This document shows, one piece after another, positions 41,308-52,342 of a stretch of DNA of 64,000 nt (the stretch's first letter is position 1; each line of letters opens with the position of its first letter). The stretch is from Apoderus coryli (Eukaryota > Arthropoda > Insecta > Coleoptera > Attelabidae). The stretch covers positions 18,296,260 through 18,360,259 of the forward strand of contig OU452205.1 of NCBI GenBank assembly GCA_911728435.2, written 5' to 3'. The notes beneath the pieces are model-generated. The model did no database searches. It saw only the letters and a list, made by a program, of their open reading frames with translations, and was not told the DNA's origin. The position numbers and the translations under genes were made by a program.

Positions 41308-44300
41308 ATGGCATCCGAAATTGAAATTCATAATTTGAAATCAAAAAGAGCTGCAATTAAGAGCAAGCTTACGCGTTTTAGTAATTACTTTAATGCGATT
41401 GATAAAAATAATTTAAATAATAATATAATTAATGAAATACAAACGCGTTTAAGTAAAATCGAACCGATTTGTGAGGAATTTGATGACTTGCAACATCAAA
41501 TTGAGACAAAAATCAGTGATACTGATGAATATGTCGCTGATGAAATTGAGAGAGAATCATTTGAAAGAGCTTATTTTAAAGTAATTGGAGAAGTAAAAGG
41601 GTTAATAGAAAACTATAATAAAACTTGTAATATAGTAAATGAATTTAATTCAGTAACTAATTTTGCAAATAATTCAGCTATGCATAATAATGTAAATTCA
41701 GTTCAGTCTCTTGTTAAGCTTCCACCAATTAAATTGCCTACTTTTGATGGAAATTATAGCAATTGGTTGGAGTTTAAAGATTCATTTGTAGCCTTAGTAG
41801 ACAGTGATAAGTCATTGAGTAATATACAAAAGTTTTATTATTTAAGGTCATTCTTGAGCAAAGAAGTGTTGGAAATAATTAAATCATTGGAGATTTCTAA
41901 TTTGAATTATGATGTTGCATGGCAATTTCTTAAGGATAGGTTTGAAAATAAAAAACTTATTATTCACAATCACATTAATGCCATTTTTCAACATCCGAGT
42001 ATATTAAAGGAATCTTATGTTGAGTTACGTAATTTGTATGATTCGGTAACTAAAGATTTGCGTGCATTAAAAACTCTTGGTGAAATTACAGATTCTTGGG
42101 ATAGATTAATAATATATATTATGTGTAGCAAATTTGATTCCACCACTCGAAGAGATTGGGAAATGTATAAATATGAAAATGATCTTCCAACAATGAAGGA
42201 TCTTAATAAATTTCTAAAATTAAAATGTGAAATTTTAGAGAAATTGGAAGTCAGTAAAAATGTAGAATCTGGTAAATACAAGAGTACTGTTAAATTACAT
42301 AATAAGGGAGGAATTAGTTGTTCAGCTGTTCAGGATTCTAAATTTAAATGTTACTTTTGTAATCAGTCTCATGGTATTTTTAATTGTGCTGCATTTTTGA
42401 ATTTATCAATTAATGATCGTATTGCAGCAGTTAAACGACTCAAATTATGTTTAAATTGTTTAAACAAATCTCATCTTTCATGGAATTGTACTAAACCAAA
42501 ATGTTCTAAGTGCAATAAGGCACATAATTTTCTTTTACATTCCAATGATTATAATAATATTAAAAATACATCTGATAGAACTAATGATAATACAAATAAT
42601 AGTAATCAATCTATGAATTCCGTTCCTGTTAATTCAGCATTGATAAATAATCAGAATATTAATAATTCTGATAATTTAAATCAAGCATCAAGTTCTCATG
42701 TTATAGATAATAATGCGTTTGACGATAATGTAATAAATCTAAATACGGAATCAACACAAAGTCAGATTTTACTTTCAACAGCAATGGTTAAAGTAACATA
42801 CAATGGAAATTCCGTGATTGTTAGAGCTTTATTGGACAGTGGATCTCAAAGTAATTTTGTAACCAAAAACGTTTGCAAAAGGCTGAATCTAGAACCCACA
42901 AAAATAAAGCATGTAGTAAGAGGTGTTGCACAAACACTAACTAACATAACTGGTCAAGTTAATGTAAAAATAAATTCATTAACAAGTTATTTTATTTCTC
43001 AGATTCCGTGTTTAGTTCTTCCGCATATTACAGGAAATTTACCATCAATTACATTTAATAAAAATGTAATAAGGATTCCATATGGTTTACAGTTAGCCGA
43101 TCCACATTTTAATATAACTGGTGAAATTGAAATCTTATTAGGTTCAGAAATATTTTGGTCGATTATAGGTTCAAATCAAATTCATCTTGGGAATAATATG
43201 CCAGTTTTACAAGAAAGTAAATTTGGTTATATAATAGCAGGAAACTTAACTTTGAATCTAAGTTCATTTAATAATTCAATAAATTGTGTTAATTTATTAA
43301 ATTCTAATGCGAATATTGATGATCAAATTGTTAAATTTTGGGAAATTGAGGAGGTGAATAATAAAAACCGCTGTATGTCAGAATCTGAAATATTCTGTGA
43401 ACGTTATTTTTCTGAAACTACAACAAAAAATAATGTTGGTAGATTTATAGTAAATATTCCTTTTAAAGAAAATTTAATTTTATTAGGAGATTCATATAAT
43501 ATGGCTTTAAATAGGTTTCATTTACTTGAAAAAAGATTAAAAAATATTTTATCATTCAAATTAGAATATGAATCTTTTATGTCAGAATATGAAAGCTTAG
43601 GACATATGACTTTAATAAATAATACTGGTAATATGGATAATGGATATTATCTTCGACATCATGCTGTATTTAAGGAAAGCATTACTACTAAATGTAGAGT
43701 TGTTTTTGACGCGTCTGCCAAAACAACGTCTGGTTTATCACTAAACGATGTTCAATATTGTGGACCTAGATTGCAACAAGATATTTTTTCTATTTTAGTA
43801 AGATTTCGGAGCTATAAGTATGTTTTTACAGGAGACATATCAAAAATGTATCGACAGATACTTATAAATCCGAAGGAAAGAAATTATCAAAAAATATTGT
43901 GGCGATCAAACCAGAATGATGATATTAAAATATATGAACTAAATACTGTCACGTATGGCACATCTTCTGCTCCATTTTTAGCAGTCAGGTGTTTAGTACA
44001 AATTGCATTAGAAAATGAAATGAATTTTCCCCAAGTTAGCAAAATTATTAGGAGAGATTTTTATATGGATGATGTTTTAACCGGTTACAATTCAGTCACA
44101 GAATTATTGCAAATACAAAAGGATCTCGTAAATTTATTAGCAGGTTATGGATTTGAACTTAGAAAGTTTTTGTGCAATAATAAAGAATTAATAAATAAAT
44201 TTGAAATTAATAAAAATCTTGAAGCTAGCATATTGGATATTGGAGCTAATGAACACAATAAAACTTTGGAAATATTTTGGGATTCGAAGAATGATTATAT

Positions 44301-45387
44301 TAAATATAAATTAAATATTAAAGATATTAATAACATCAAGTTAACAAAACGAAGTATTTTATCTTTAATTAGTCAAATATTTGATCCTGTGGGTATATTG
44401 GGTCCAATAATAATTATTGCAAAACTCATTATGCAAAATGGAATTATACGAGTAGGTGGCCGACTAAAAAATTCATGCCAATCTTTTGAAAAGAAACATC
44501 CTATCATATTACCAAATAACCATGTTTTAACAAATCGTATATTAAAGGATGAACATAAACGTTTACGTCACTGTGGAATACAGACTTTAATATATTCTAT
44601 TCGTGAAAGATATTGGCCTATATCCTGCAGAAATTCATGCAAAAACATAGTTCGTAGTTGCATAAAATGCTTTAGAGTTTCTCCAAGAGATTCTCAATAT
44701 TTAATGGGAGAATTACCTAATATACGTGTTAATCCTTATGGAGTATTTGTAAATGTAGGCACTGATTTTTGTGGACCTTTTCTGCTCAAGGATAGACAAA
44801 CTAAACGAGCAAAACTAATTAAATCATATATGTGTTTATTTATTTGTATGAGTACTAAGGCTATACACATCGAACTAGTTTCAGAATTAACTACACAAGC
44901 GTTTTTAGCAGCATTTAAAAGGTTTATCAGTCGACGTGGTAGACCAAGCAATGTGTATTCTGATAATGGTTCAAATTATAAAGGTGCTAGTACTGAAATT
45001 ACTAATATTTATAATTTTTTAAAGGAAAATTCTGAAATTATTTCTAATGAATCAACTTCAGAGTTAATTAAATGGCATTTTATACCAGCTTCTTCACCTA
45101 GCTTTGGAGGCATATGGGAAGCTGGAATTAAATCAGCAAAGGTTCATGTTAAACGCGTGGTAGGTGAAACTCGATTAACTTTTGAAGAATTTGCCACCGT
45201 GTTGACACAAATTGAGGGTATTTTAAATTCGCGACCTCTTTGTCCACTTACTCAAGACCCTGATGATATTGCGGCTTTAACGCCTGGACATTTTTTAATT
45301 GGAAAACCGATTACTAGTTTTCCGGAATTAGATTATAAAGATATTCCTGAAAATAGATTAAAAAATGGCAACATCTGCAAGCTATAA
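41308..45387 (+). CDS. BEL/Pao gag-pol polyprotein, RNase H region deleted, C-terminus cut by a frameshift
   Basis: 1359 residues from an ATG. A coiled N-terminus leads into the DUF1759-type gag core (LPPIKLPTFDGNYSNWLEF, about 137-155). Three zinc knuckles (CYFCNQSHGIFNC, CLNCLNKSHLSWNC, CSKCNKAH) lie near 348-400, and an aspartic protease with ALLDSGSQSNFV near 510. The reverse transcriptase has GDISKMYRQI and YMDD near 918. The integrase has the HHCC region (RLRHCG...CIKC) and acidic residues in GTDFCGPF, YSDNGSNY and WEAGIKSAK. Between LIMQ and NGIIRVGG (about 44430) the RT connects directly to integrase, so RNase H is missing in frame. Near 45360, a run of A residues is one base short, and a stop follows at 45385. 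Confidence 0.9.
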   Translation: MASEIEIHNLKSKRAAIKSKLTRFSNYFNAIDKNNLNNNIINEIQTRLSKIEPICEEFDDLQHQIETKISDTDEYVADEIERESFERAYFKVIGEVKGLIENYNKTCNIVNEFNSVTNFANNSAMHNNVNSVQSLVKLPPIKLPTFDGNYSNWLEFKDSFVALVDSDKSLSNIQKFYYLRSFLSKEVLEIIKSLEISNLNYDVAWQFLKDRFENKKLIIHNHINAIFQHPSILKESYVELRNLYDSVTKDLRALKTLGEITDSWDRLIIYIMCSKFDSTTRRDWEMYKYENDLPTMKDLNKFLKLKCEILEKLEVSKNVESGKYKSTVKLHNKGGISCSAVQDSKFKCYFCNQSHGIFNCAAFLNLSINDRIAAVKRLKLCLNCLNKSHLSWNCTKPKCSKCNKAHNFLLHSNDYNNIKNTSDRTNDNTNNSNQSMNSVPVNSALINNQNINNSDNLNQASSSHVIDNNAFDDNVINLNTESTQSQILLSTAMVKVTYNGNSVIVRALLDSGSQSNFVTKNVCKRLNLEPTKIKHVVRGVAQTLTNITGQVNVKINSLTSYFISQIPCLVLPHITGNLPSITFNKNVIRIPYGLQLADPHFNITGEIEILLGSEIFWSIIGSNQIHLGNNMPVLQESKFGYIIAGNLTLNLSSFNNSINCVNLLNSNANIDDQIVKFWEIEEVNNKNRCMSESEIFCERYFSETTTKNNVGRFIVNIPFKENLILLGDSYNMALNRFHLLEKRLKNILSFKLEYESFMSEYESLGHMTLINNTGNMDNGYYLRHHAVFKESITTKCRVVFDASAKTTSGLSLNDVQYCGPRLQQDIFSILVRFRSYKYVFTGDISKMYRQILINPKERNYQKILWRSNQNDDIKIYELNTVTYGTSSAPFLAVRCLVQIALENEMNFPQVSKIIRRDFYMDDVLTGYNSVTELLQIQKDLVNLLAGYGFELRKFLCNNKELINKFEINKNLEASILDIGANEHNKTLEIFWDSKNDYIKYKLNIKDINNIKLTKRSILSLISQIFDPVGILGPIIIIAKLIMQNGIIRVGGRLKNSCQSFEKKHPIILPNNHVLTNRILKDEHKRLRHCGIQTLIYSIRERYWPISCRNSCKNIVRSCIKCFRVSPRDSQYLMGELPNIRVNPYGVFVNVGTDFCGPFLLKDRQTKRAKLIKSYMCLFICMSTKAIHIELVSELTTQAFLAAFKRFISRRGRPSNVYSDNGSNYKGASTEITNIYNFLKENSEIISNESTSELIKWHFIPASSPSFGGIWEAGIKSAKVHVKRVVGETRLTFEEFATVLTQIEGILNSRPLCPLTQDPDDIAALTPGHFLIGKPITSFPELDYKDIPENRLKNGNICKL

Positions 45388-45656
45388 CACAACATTTTTG
45401 GCAGCGATGGCAAAAGGAATATCTGTGTGAATTACAAACTCGAATGAAATGGAAACAACATTCCGAAAAACTGTTAAACATTGGAACATTAGTTTTGATT
45501 AAAAATGACAATATTCCTCCAATGAAATGGCAGTTAGGCAGAGTTATTGCTTGTCATCCAGGAAAGGACGGTGTAACTCGTGTGATAGACGTGAAGGTTA
45601 ACAATGGTGTTGTAACTCGTGCGTTAAACAGAGTGTGTGCGTTGCCCATTGAATAA
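45388..45656 (+). pseudogene. Out-of-frame C-terminal integrase tail of the BEL/Pao polyprotein
   Basis: In the shifted frame the typical Pao ending can be read, including VLIKNDNIPPMKWQLGRV and TRALNRVCALPIE, ending at TAA 45654. It is separated from the main frame only by the single-base loss in the A-run near 45360. Confidence 0.8.
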
Positions 45657-45730
45657 CATTTTAACAATTTGATTAATACTTTTAAATGTTTGTTTTTTTG
45701 ATGTACTAGAGCCAATCAAGGCGGGCGGTA

Positions 45731-45932
45731 TGTTTAGTTAATATTATTTAAATTAAGTTGATATGTTTTAGTTATTATAATTCTTGACATCCTGTAAATA
45801 TTTTTGCATTGTTAAAACAAATTTAAGTCAAGTGACAATTAATAATTTTTTTAATGTCAATGATGTAAGAATTTATGATAATAAAAAAGTAAAAAGTTTA
45901 ATATACAGTCCACACATAATCAATACAAAACA
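45731..45932 (+). repeat. 3' LTR of the BEL/Pao element
   Basis: 202 bp, preceded by the purine-rich AAGGCGGGCGG (45718-45728), a likely plus-strand primer. Confidence 0.93.
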
Positions 45933-45937
45933 CCCAA

Positions 45938-46126
45938 TGCAAATAAATACTCTTCTAATTTGATTCCTTCAACGGACGCAAATATTATAGCTTGGTCTTT
46001 TTTTGGAAAGCTAGGATTGTTGACAGCTGCTGAATATGACTTGGTTTGGGGATATTCACTTAGTGAGTTAGATGATACATTTTGGTCGTCCCTGTAGTCA
46101 GGAATTTCCTTATTGGTAATATTCAT
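45938..46126 (-). pseudogene. I-like ORF1, N-terminal piece upstream of the BEL/Pao insertion
   Basis: Starts MNITNKEIPDYRDDQN at the ATG of 46126 and reads to EGIKLEEYLFALG at the CCCAA target site. The polar, proline-containing N-terminus is typical of gag-like ORF1 proteins. The frame continues at 40867 on the other side of the insertion. Confidence 0.65.
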
Positions 46127-46140
46127 CCTTATTGCGGCAA

Positions 46141-46736
46141 TTTTTAATTGTTCCGCGCACTATATATTGTATTTTTGTTTTTTTCTATGATCGAGAAGTT
46201 GTTATTTGATATTACTTTATTAGCAAAACTAAGTCATTCAACAAAAGTAATTACTCACATGTAGTATTTAGATGTACAATAACTTCACTTTTATCATTTT
46301 TAAAAATTAATTTACTTGATAATCAACCAAAACACAATTTATTGCTGGAGCTGATAACAAATACAACCAATTCGTTGCTGGTCAGGACCGGCCTCCAGCA
46401 TAGCATATGAATCTTGCCATTAAAAAAAACACTATAAGAAGCACGCTTCATATAGATGCAGCAGAGATTTAATGTAAAATAAGATTATATGACAACGCTA
46501 GGCGAGTGTTTTCTACATATATCTCGATTATTATTTTGATTATAACTATCTCTATCACACATTCGCAAATTTCTAGTGCTGGCACAGTTGTGCTCTGTGC
46601 TATACCTGTGCTAATATTATATTTATTTACTTTTCGGGAACCTTAAAGTTTTGATGTTTGACATTTTGAATACAAATTAGTATTTCTATTTAGTTACCTA
46701 CACATTAAATTTAAGTTTTAAAATCTAAAAAAGTAG
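46141..46736. other. No gene recognised; possible 5' part of the I-like element
   Basis: The word GACAACGCTAGGCG at about 46492 resembles the ends of the inverted-repeat element at 59925-60410. Nothing else is assignable. Confidence 0.35.
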
Positions 46737-47785
46737 TTCAGTCAGAGATTTACAGTTACGCCCAGGGTCAAAATCTAAAGCTAAATCCTTCGAAATCAAA
46801 GGCAATCGTATTTTGCTCTAAAACTAAAAGACCTTTCATCAAGGCAAATATGTCGCTTAACATTGAGGGAGTATTGAGTTTGTTGGGACTATTCGTAATT
46901 TGGGTTTGCTTATACGAGTAGATGAGAACCTGAGATTTGTTAATCATGCTTCCCGCGTAACTGGCCAATGCTACAATGTTTTACGATTATTGTATGCTAA
47001 CAGGAGTATTCTGACAAAAATTATGCGTAAATTCCTATGCGAAAGTCTTGTTCTATCAAGATTGAACTACTGGAATGTTGTGTATTTTCCTTGTTTAGAT
47101 GCTGTTACTAGGCACCGCTTGCAAAAGATACAAAACTCTTGCTGTCGGTTGATTCATAATCTCCGGAGATATGATCACATTTCCGAGGCTTTCTAAAGCT
47201 TATATTGGTTGAAGTTGACGAATTTATTTAGGTATTCGTTTTTGACTTTTCTATCTAGAGTTGTTTTTAATCGTTCCCCTCCTTACCTTTTCAATAAATT
47301 GATATTTCGCCAAAATGTCCACGCCCTAAACATCCGAAATCCACTGAAATTGACAATGCCACTTTATAGGACGGCCATCTTTAAACGAGACTTCACCTAC
47401 AATGCCGTAACTCTTTTTAATGGCCTAACCAGTGCAATGAAACTTAAATTGTTAAACGAAAGGCATTTCAAGCCGCGCCTCAAGCAGCACCTACTCTCAC
47501 AGCAACAAGATCAAACGATTTTATGAATTTGTTTTCCATGAAACAGATACAATAGTTCTTTTCTTTATGTTGATTGTTGTCTTGATTGAAATCATAACTC
47601 ATGTGTGTAAGTATATTAAATATTTTTGTTTCTATTTTTCTATATTGTTATACGTACTTATGTATTAAATTTAAATTTAATTTAATTTTAAGTATTATTA
47701 TTTTTGTTAAAAAACGGTTAAGTGTGAATGTCCATTTGGCTAGACTTCGCCTAATAAAAACGTTATTATTATTATTAGTGAACAA
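46737..47785 (+). pseudogene. Non-LTR reverse transcriptase C-terminal fragment with (TTA)n tail
   Basis: The plus strand reads NPSKSKAIVFCSKTK, a frame change, then RVDENLRFVNHASRVTGQCY, LNYWNVVYFPCLDAV and, after a TAA at 47194-47196, RYSFLTFLSRVVFNRSPPYL and KRDFTYNAVTLFNGL. It is the thumb and C-terminal domain of a CR1/Jockey-group ORF2, related to the relic at 48536-50330. The 3' end is a (TTA)n tract at 47763-47776. The catalytic part is missing by 5' truncation. Confidence 0.75.
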
Positions 47786-48535
47786 ATTAAAAAAACATAT
47801 ATACGGTTATTAATTAGTAGGTACCTGCCTATTTTTATAAAAATAATTGGGTAGGTACCGTAAAATATTGTTTTTTTAATAATATATTATATTATAATAT
47901 CTCATACTTTAATATGGAAGAAGCAAGTGGAAGTACTACACATCAGCAGCGTAAATTATATTTACGCTGACATCACGTATGAAAAATGATGTTAATTTTT
48001 TAATTTTAACTAAAGTTAAGTTTTTTTAATCAACACTCCTTTTAAAAACAGAAAAAATTTTGTTAAAAATATACAGACACACCTGTTCCAGATTTAAATA
48101 AATGTTTGATCAATATAAAGGCAAATGCATAAAAGCAGAGCTTTTAATAATATCTGGTATGAGACGTATTATGATTTGCTAACAGGTAGCATAAAGTAAT
48201 TTGATTGACAGTTTCATAAAATGTGTTTTATTTAGTATTATTATGAAGTAGGTAAATATATTCGAGATACAAATTACACTTTTTAAAGAAAACAATACTT
48301 AGGTGAGGTACCTATACCTACTTATAAACATAACCTATATTTTCTGCAGTTGACGAAGTAGGGATATCTCTATTAATTTTAGCTACATATTAAGTATATG
48401 ACTTTATTTTATGTTATGCTTCACCACATTAAACTGCCACAAGCCGCCACTGAGTCTAGCTATGATGCTATTCGATAATTAACCCAAAACAAAAACATAT
48501 TCTATAGACATATTTACCTAGTACAATTTAGTACA
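47786..48535. other. No gene recognised
   Basis: AT-rich DNA. An imperfect inverted pair AGTAGGTACCTGCC / GGGTAGGTACC lies at 47817-47860. No gene. Confidence 0.4.
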
Positions 48536-48870
48536 TTAATTACTACAAATTATTTGAGAATTTTGTACTGCAAGCAAATTGTTTTCTATTTTGGCCTTAA
48601 ACGTATTATAGCCAAGTATTTTTAATGACGCTTCTAAATTATTATATAACTTCACAGCATTGTAAGTGAAGGTCCTCTGAAACAATGCAGTGGTATATGC
48701 TGGAAGCAGTGAGTCCTCAGATCTCGGGCTACGCTGTCTCACCTGGTGCCTAGATATCAGTTTCCTTATCAGGTATTCCGGTATTTTTTTAGCAATTAAT
48801 CGATATACAAAAGATAGCAAAAACCTTTTATACGTATTCTCTACATTAAGCCATCTGAGTTTTTTCAATA

Positions 48871-50076
48871 AGAGTGATATGATTTCTTAAAAAAAACACA
48901 CTTATTGTTAAGGAAATTCAATAGTTTTTTTTATTGAATGTGAAGTACAATCGATACAATTAAGTTCTAAATAAAACATCATTCAAATGGCCTCCACGAC
49001 TTCTCCTGCAGGAACGAATTCGATGAACCCAATTTTCGAGCACTTTTTCCACTAAATCAAGTCGTATGTCATGAATGACACGTTCAATATTGACTTGTAA
49101 AGCTTGAAGAGAGTCTGGTTTATTTCGAAAGACCAATGACTTCAAATAACCCCACAAGAAATAGTCTAATTGTGTTAAATCACAACTTCTTGGAGGCCAT
49201 TCAATATCACAATTTTTTGAAATAATCGAATCTCCAAACTTTTCTCGCAATAATTCAATTGTTGCATTTGCTGTGTGGCACGTAGCCCCGTCTTGCTGGA
49301 ACCAAATGTTGTCAAGATCAACTTCTTCCAAAATCGGCCATAAAAAGTTGGTTATCATCGATCTATACCGCTCTCCATTTACAGTAACGGTGTTACCAGC
49401 ATCATCTCGAAAGAAGTACGGACCTATGATTCCCCCAGACCAAAAACCACACCAAAGTGTCAATTTAGGTGAATGTAATGGTTTTTCAAGAATAATTTGT
49501 GGATTTTCTTCGCACCAGAATCGACATTTTTGTTTATTTACCGCACCACTCAGATGAAAGTGTGCCTCATCAGAGAAGATGATTTTCTTAAAAAAATCGT
49601 TATCGTTTTCTAGTTGTTCCAAGGCAAAATCAGCGAATTCACGACGTTTACGGTGGTCCAATGGCTTCAGTTCTTGAGTGAGAACAATTTTATATGGATG
49701 CAAACCCAAAACCTTTCTCAAACTCCGCCAGGTTGTGCTTTGAGACAGCAGCAATATTTGCATTACTTCGGGCGGTTCTTTGTCTTATTGGCACTTGAAC
49801 ATTATGTAAAGAAAATATACGCTCAAAATTTTCCACAATTCAACGAATTGCGAGCACACTTGGACGATTATTACGACAATAAAATTGCAAAAGCGCACGA
49901 AAAGTTGCAATTGGAGAACGATTATTTTGATAATAAAACTGAATAATTTGTAAACGTTGTTCTTGCGTATATCTCTCCATGATGAAATTGTAAACACTAC
50001 ACTACAATGACAAACAAATGACAGATCATGACATATTACAAATAGCCGCAACGTCGCTTCAAAATCATATCATCCC
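48871..50076 (-). mobile_element. mariner-like transposon, TA target duplication
   Basis: The ends AGAGTGATATGATTT (left) and, as complement on the right, GGGATGATATGATTTT are inverted repeats with TA directly outside each (48869-48870 and 50077-50078). The insertion cleanly interrupts the surrounding reverse transcriptase relic. About 1.2 kb, one transposase frame on the minus strand. Confidence 0.82.
48960..49980 (-). pseudogene. mariner-like transposase, one stop and one frameshift in the N-terminal part
   Basis: The frame starts at the ATG of 49980 (MERYTQEQRLQIIQFYYQNN), the first helix-turn-helix of the family. A TGA follows LAIR (about 49843). The frame then changes near 49745, where a short piece before STTWRSLRKVLGL seems lost. 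The catalytic domain (48960-49745) is open, with IIFSDEAHFHLSG, WFQQDGATCHTA and WPPRSCDLTQLDYFLWG, so the three acidic positions survive. It would cut and paste DNA at TA sites, but the damaged binding domain makes this copy inactive. Confidence 0.85.
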
Positions 50077-50330
50077 TATTCGAAAACCATGTACTTTGCA
50101 GATAAGTGCTCAAATTTCCTAATACCATAGATGAATCTATAAGATGTATTTAATATTTTCTGTAGTTTCTGCCTACCTATGTAAAAAGTCCAAACAGGGG
50201 TAATAAACTATTAAGCCGTATGTAATTATAGGGATAATGACACTGTCGCAGAGTTATTTCCTAACTTTGAAGTTTAAGATCTGTCGATTTGCAAATAGTG
50301 TCTTGAAGCAGACAAATGTTCTTTGAACTA

Positions 50331-50619
50331 AACTCTACGTGATTATGAAATCTCATTTCATTTCCATAAAGTTACTATCAGATATTATGACAAGCTTTTA
50401 TTTTTTCATTTCAGAATAATTCATTATGTATAATAAAATCAATAATAACTTTTAAATAGCGATAAAATTGGTGTAAATCTGATTTGAGTCTTGATATGTG
50501 CATCTAATGACCTAAACGGTGTATTCAAACAATTTTATGGAAAATATAAATCATTCACAATACCTATAACATGGCTGTAATTTGCAGGAAATGTCGATTC
50601 ACCGACTGTATGTAAAAAT
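50331..50619. other. No gene recognised
   Basis: AT-rich DNA between the reverse transcriptase relic and the start of composite repeat copy 2. Confidence 0.4.
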
Positions 50620-51574
50620 GTAACAGAACTGAAATCCAACCTTGGTTTACTTAATTATTATGTATTGTGTATAGTTTATACTAATGTTGTCATATAAATT
50701 TTAACATTTGTATGATTTAGGTAAATTAAATACGCCATAGATTTGGGCAGATAAATGTAAAAAAAAAAAAATTTCGGTAGAAAATGTACGTTGATACGCC
50801 ATCATTAATATCTACAGTTTATATTTGGTAGAAATAAAGGGATATCCCGGGACGGCGTCTGCAAGAATTACTCAATGGCAATAACAATGTCGCCTTATGA
50901 TTATGATATAGAAAAGGAAAGCTAGTAGGGCATGCTGATGGATTATCAAGGTTACCCATGTATGTAATACTGATGTACCTAGTTCTTTGTATTCTTTTAA
51001 TTTAGACGAAAATATTCCTTTAAATTCGGGAACTAGAGCAAATGGAACGGATAAGGATCTTCTTTTAGGTAAAGTAAAAGATATAACTTTCAGCGGATGG
51101 CCAAATTTCATATCAAATTCTGATCTTATACCATATTTTGTAAGAAGAAATAAATTATTGGTTGGAAATGGATGTCTATTAGTTGGAACTAAAGTAGTTG
51201 AATCATATTCTTTACAAAATAAAATATTAAATTTTTTTCGGTTTACCAGTTGAATTAGTATCAGATAAGAACCCGCCATTCAATTCAGGTATAATTTCAC
51301 AATTTTGTCAAGCTAGTGGTATAAAACCTGTCTCCTCCATACCATCCGCAAAGTAACGGAATAGCGGAAGAGGGCCGTGCAAACCATAAAAAAGGACTTA
51401 GCAACAATATTTTTTTCCCAAAGGAGGAAAGAAATAAATACAAATTTAATTTTAAGTTGTTGCGTATAGAAATACTCCTTACAGTGTAATAATAGGTCTG
51501 AATTGGTCATTGTACCTCAATCTAATATTTCAACAAACTAGTGAAACTTTGGTAACATCGGAAAATGTTAAATT
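50620..51574 (+). pseudogene. Gypsy pol fragment: RNase H end and integrase start (composite repeat copy 2)
   Basis: The plus strand reads MSPYDYDIE, KLVGHADGLSRLP (end of RNase H), then after a frame change LLLGKVKDITFSGWPNF and DLIPYFVRRNKLLVGNGCLL (linker into integrase), and VELVSDKNPPFNSGIISQF near 51250-51330. Stops and shifts are present. The flanks match 30341-31130 in inverse orientation. Confidence 0.7.
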
Positions 51575-52067
51575 TAATAAAATGAAAAATAATTTCGTGG
51601 CATAGCGGACAAAATTACTGGTGTTACCTACACAAGGGATTTGGTGTAATATGGCAGGGCCTCAGTCTAATTCAGTAGAACCAGCATCACCCAAAATATT
51701 TGGGTATCAGCATCGCTTCGGACGGTGGTCTCCAAGCATTCGGTCGTCGATGCCAAATAATGCAATGTCCGCTATGCCATGAAATTATTTTTCATTTTGT
51801 TGTATTTACGGACACAAATTCATTGTCGTCCGAAGCGTTGCTGATATCCAAATATTTTGGGTGATGCTAGCAGAAGGATAAATGGTCTCCTGCTAGCGTT
51901 TGGTGTTTACATTATTTTCTATTTCTAGGGCTGGTGTTACCTATACATTGGATTGTTTCGGCTCTGTATGGTGGGATATGCATTGCTATGTTGTGTATGT
52001 AGATGGTACGGTTTACATATATCTACTGTTGCATATCTCACTGTTCTTAAATGAAGGCAGACATTAT
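51575..52067 (+). repeat. Multi-hairpin repeat (composite repeat copy 2, left of the Jockey-like insertion)
   Basis: Same blocks as 29573-30340: CACCCAAAATATTTGGGT, GCTTCGGACGGTGGTCTCC, and CTGCTAGCG near 51890. Two blocks are inverted to each other around 51770-51835. Confidence 0.78.
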
Positions 52068-52342
52068 AGATGGGCAATCTAGAGTGCAGATGTGTATACT
52101 GAGTGCGATATAACGTTTTAGTGATTTTGTTTAATATCTATATGCTTTTTAGTTTATAGCTATAGCAGTGAGTGCTGTGCATTTTTTGTTTAAGTGCTTC
52201 TAAGTGCATAGGCTTAAAGTGTGTGTTTTTGTTTATGTGCGTTTAGTGCATAGGCAAGATAGTGTGTGTTGGTCTATATACTTATGTGTAGACATAATTA
52301 GTATTCGTCTTATATTTATACAGGTCTCAAAAGATAAGGGAA

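Larger units (their letters stand above)
40868..45937 (+). mobile_element. BEL/Pao LTR retrotransposon with identical 202 bp LTRs and CCCAA target duplication
   Basis: The LTRs at 40873-41074 and 45731-45932 begin TGTTTAGTT and end AATACAAAACA. They appear identical by eye across all 202 bases, implying a very recent insertion. CCCAA stands outside both (40868-40872 and 45933-45937). Inside are a tRNA-Tyr primer site, a gag-pol frame and a purine tract before the 3' LTR. The LTRs are short for the family, and the body lacks the RNase H region, so it is probably a non-autonomous deletion derivative moved by a helper. Confidence 0.93.
39241..46140 (-). mobile_element. I-like non-LTR element, internally deleted, split by a BEL/Pao insertion
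   Basis: Minus-strand pieces 46126-45938 and 40867-39310 belong to one element. Removing the BEL/Pao element and one copy of CCCAA makes the frame continuous. The element has a gag-like ORF1 with a zinc knuckle fused to the C-terminal part of a reverse transcriptase, so the ORF1 end, the endonuclease and the RT N-terminus were lost by an internal deletion. The 3' end at about 39241-39256 is a TAA-type repeat, as in I-clade elements. Confidence 0.7.
48536..50330 (-). pseudogene. Non-LTR reverse transcriptase C-terminal relic, split by a mariner
   Basis: The upstream part (50330-50078, minus) reads TFVCFKTLFANRQILNF, IIPIITYGLIVYYPCLDF and then RFIYGIRKFEHLS. The mariner intervenes, and the frame resumes at 48868 with KLRWLNVENTYKRFLLSF, ending at ICSN (48536). 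The block order matches the fragment at 46737-47526. Stops are present in the upstream part. Confidence 0.72.
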
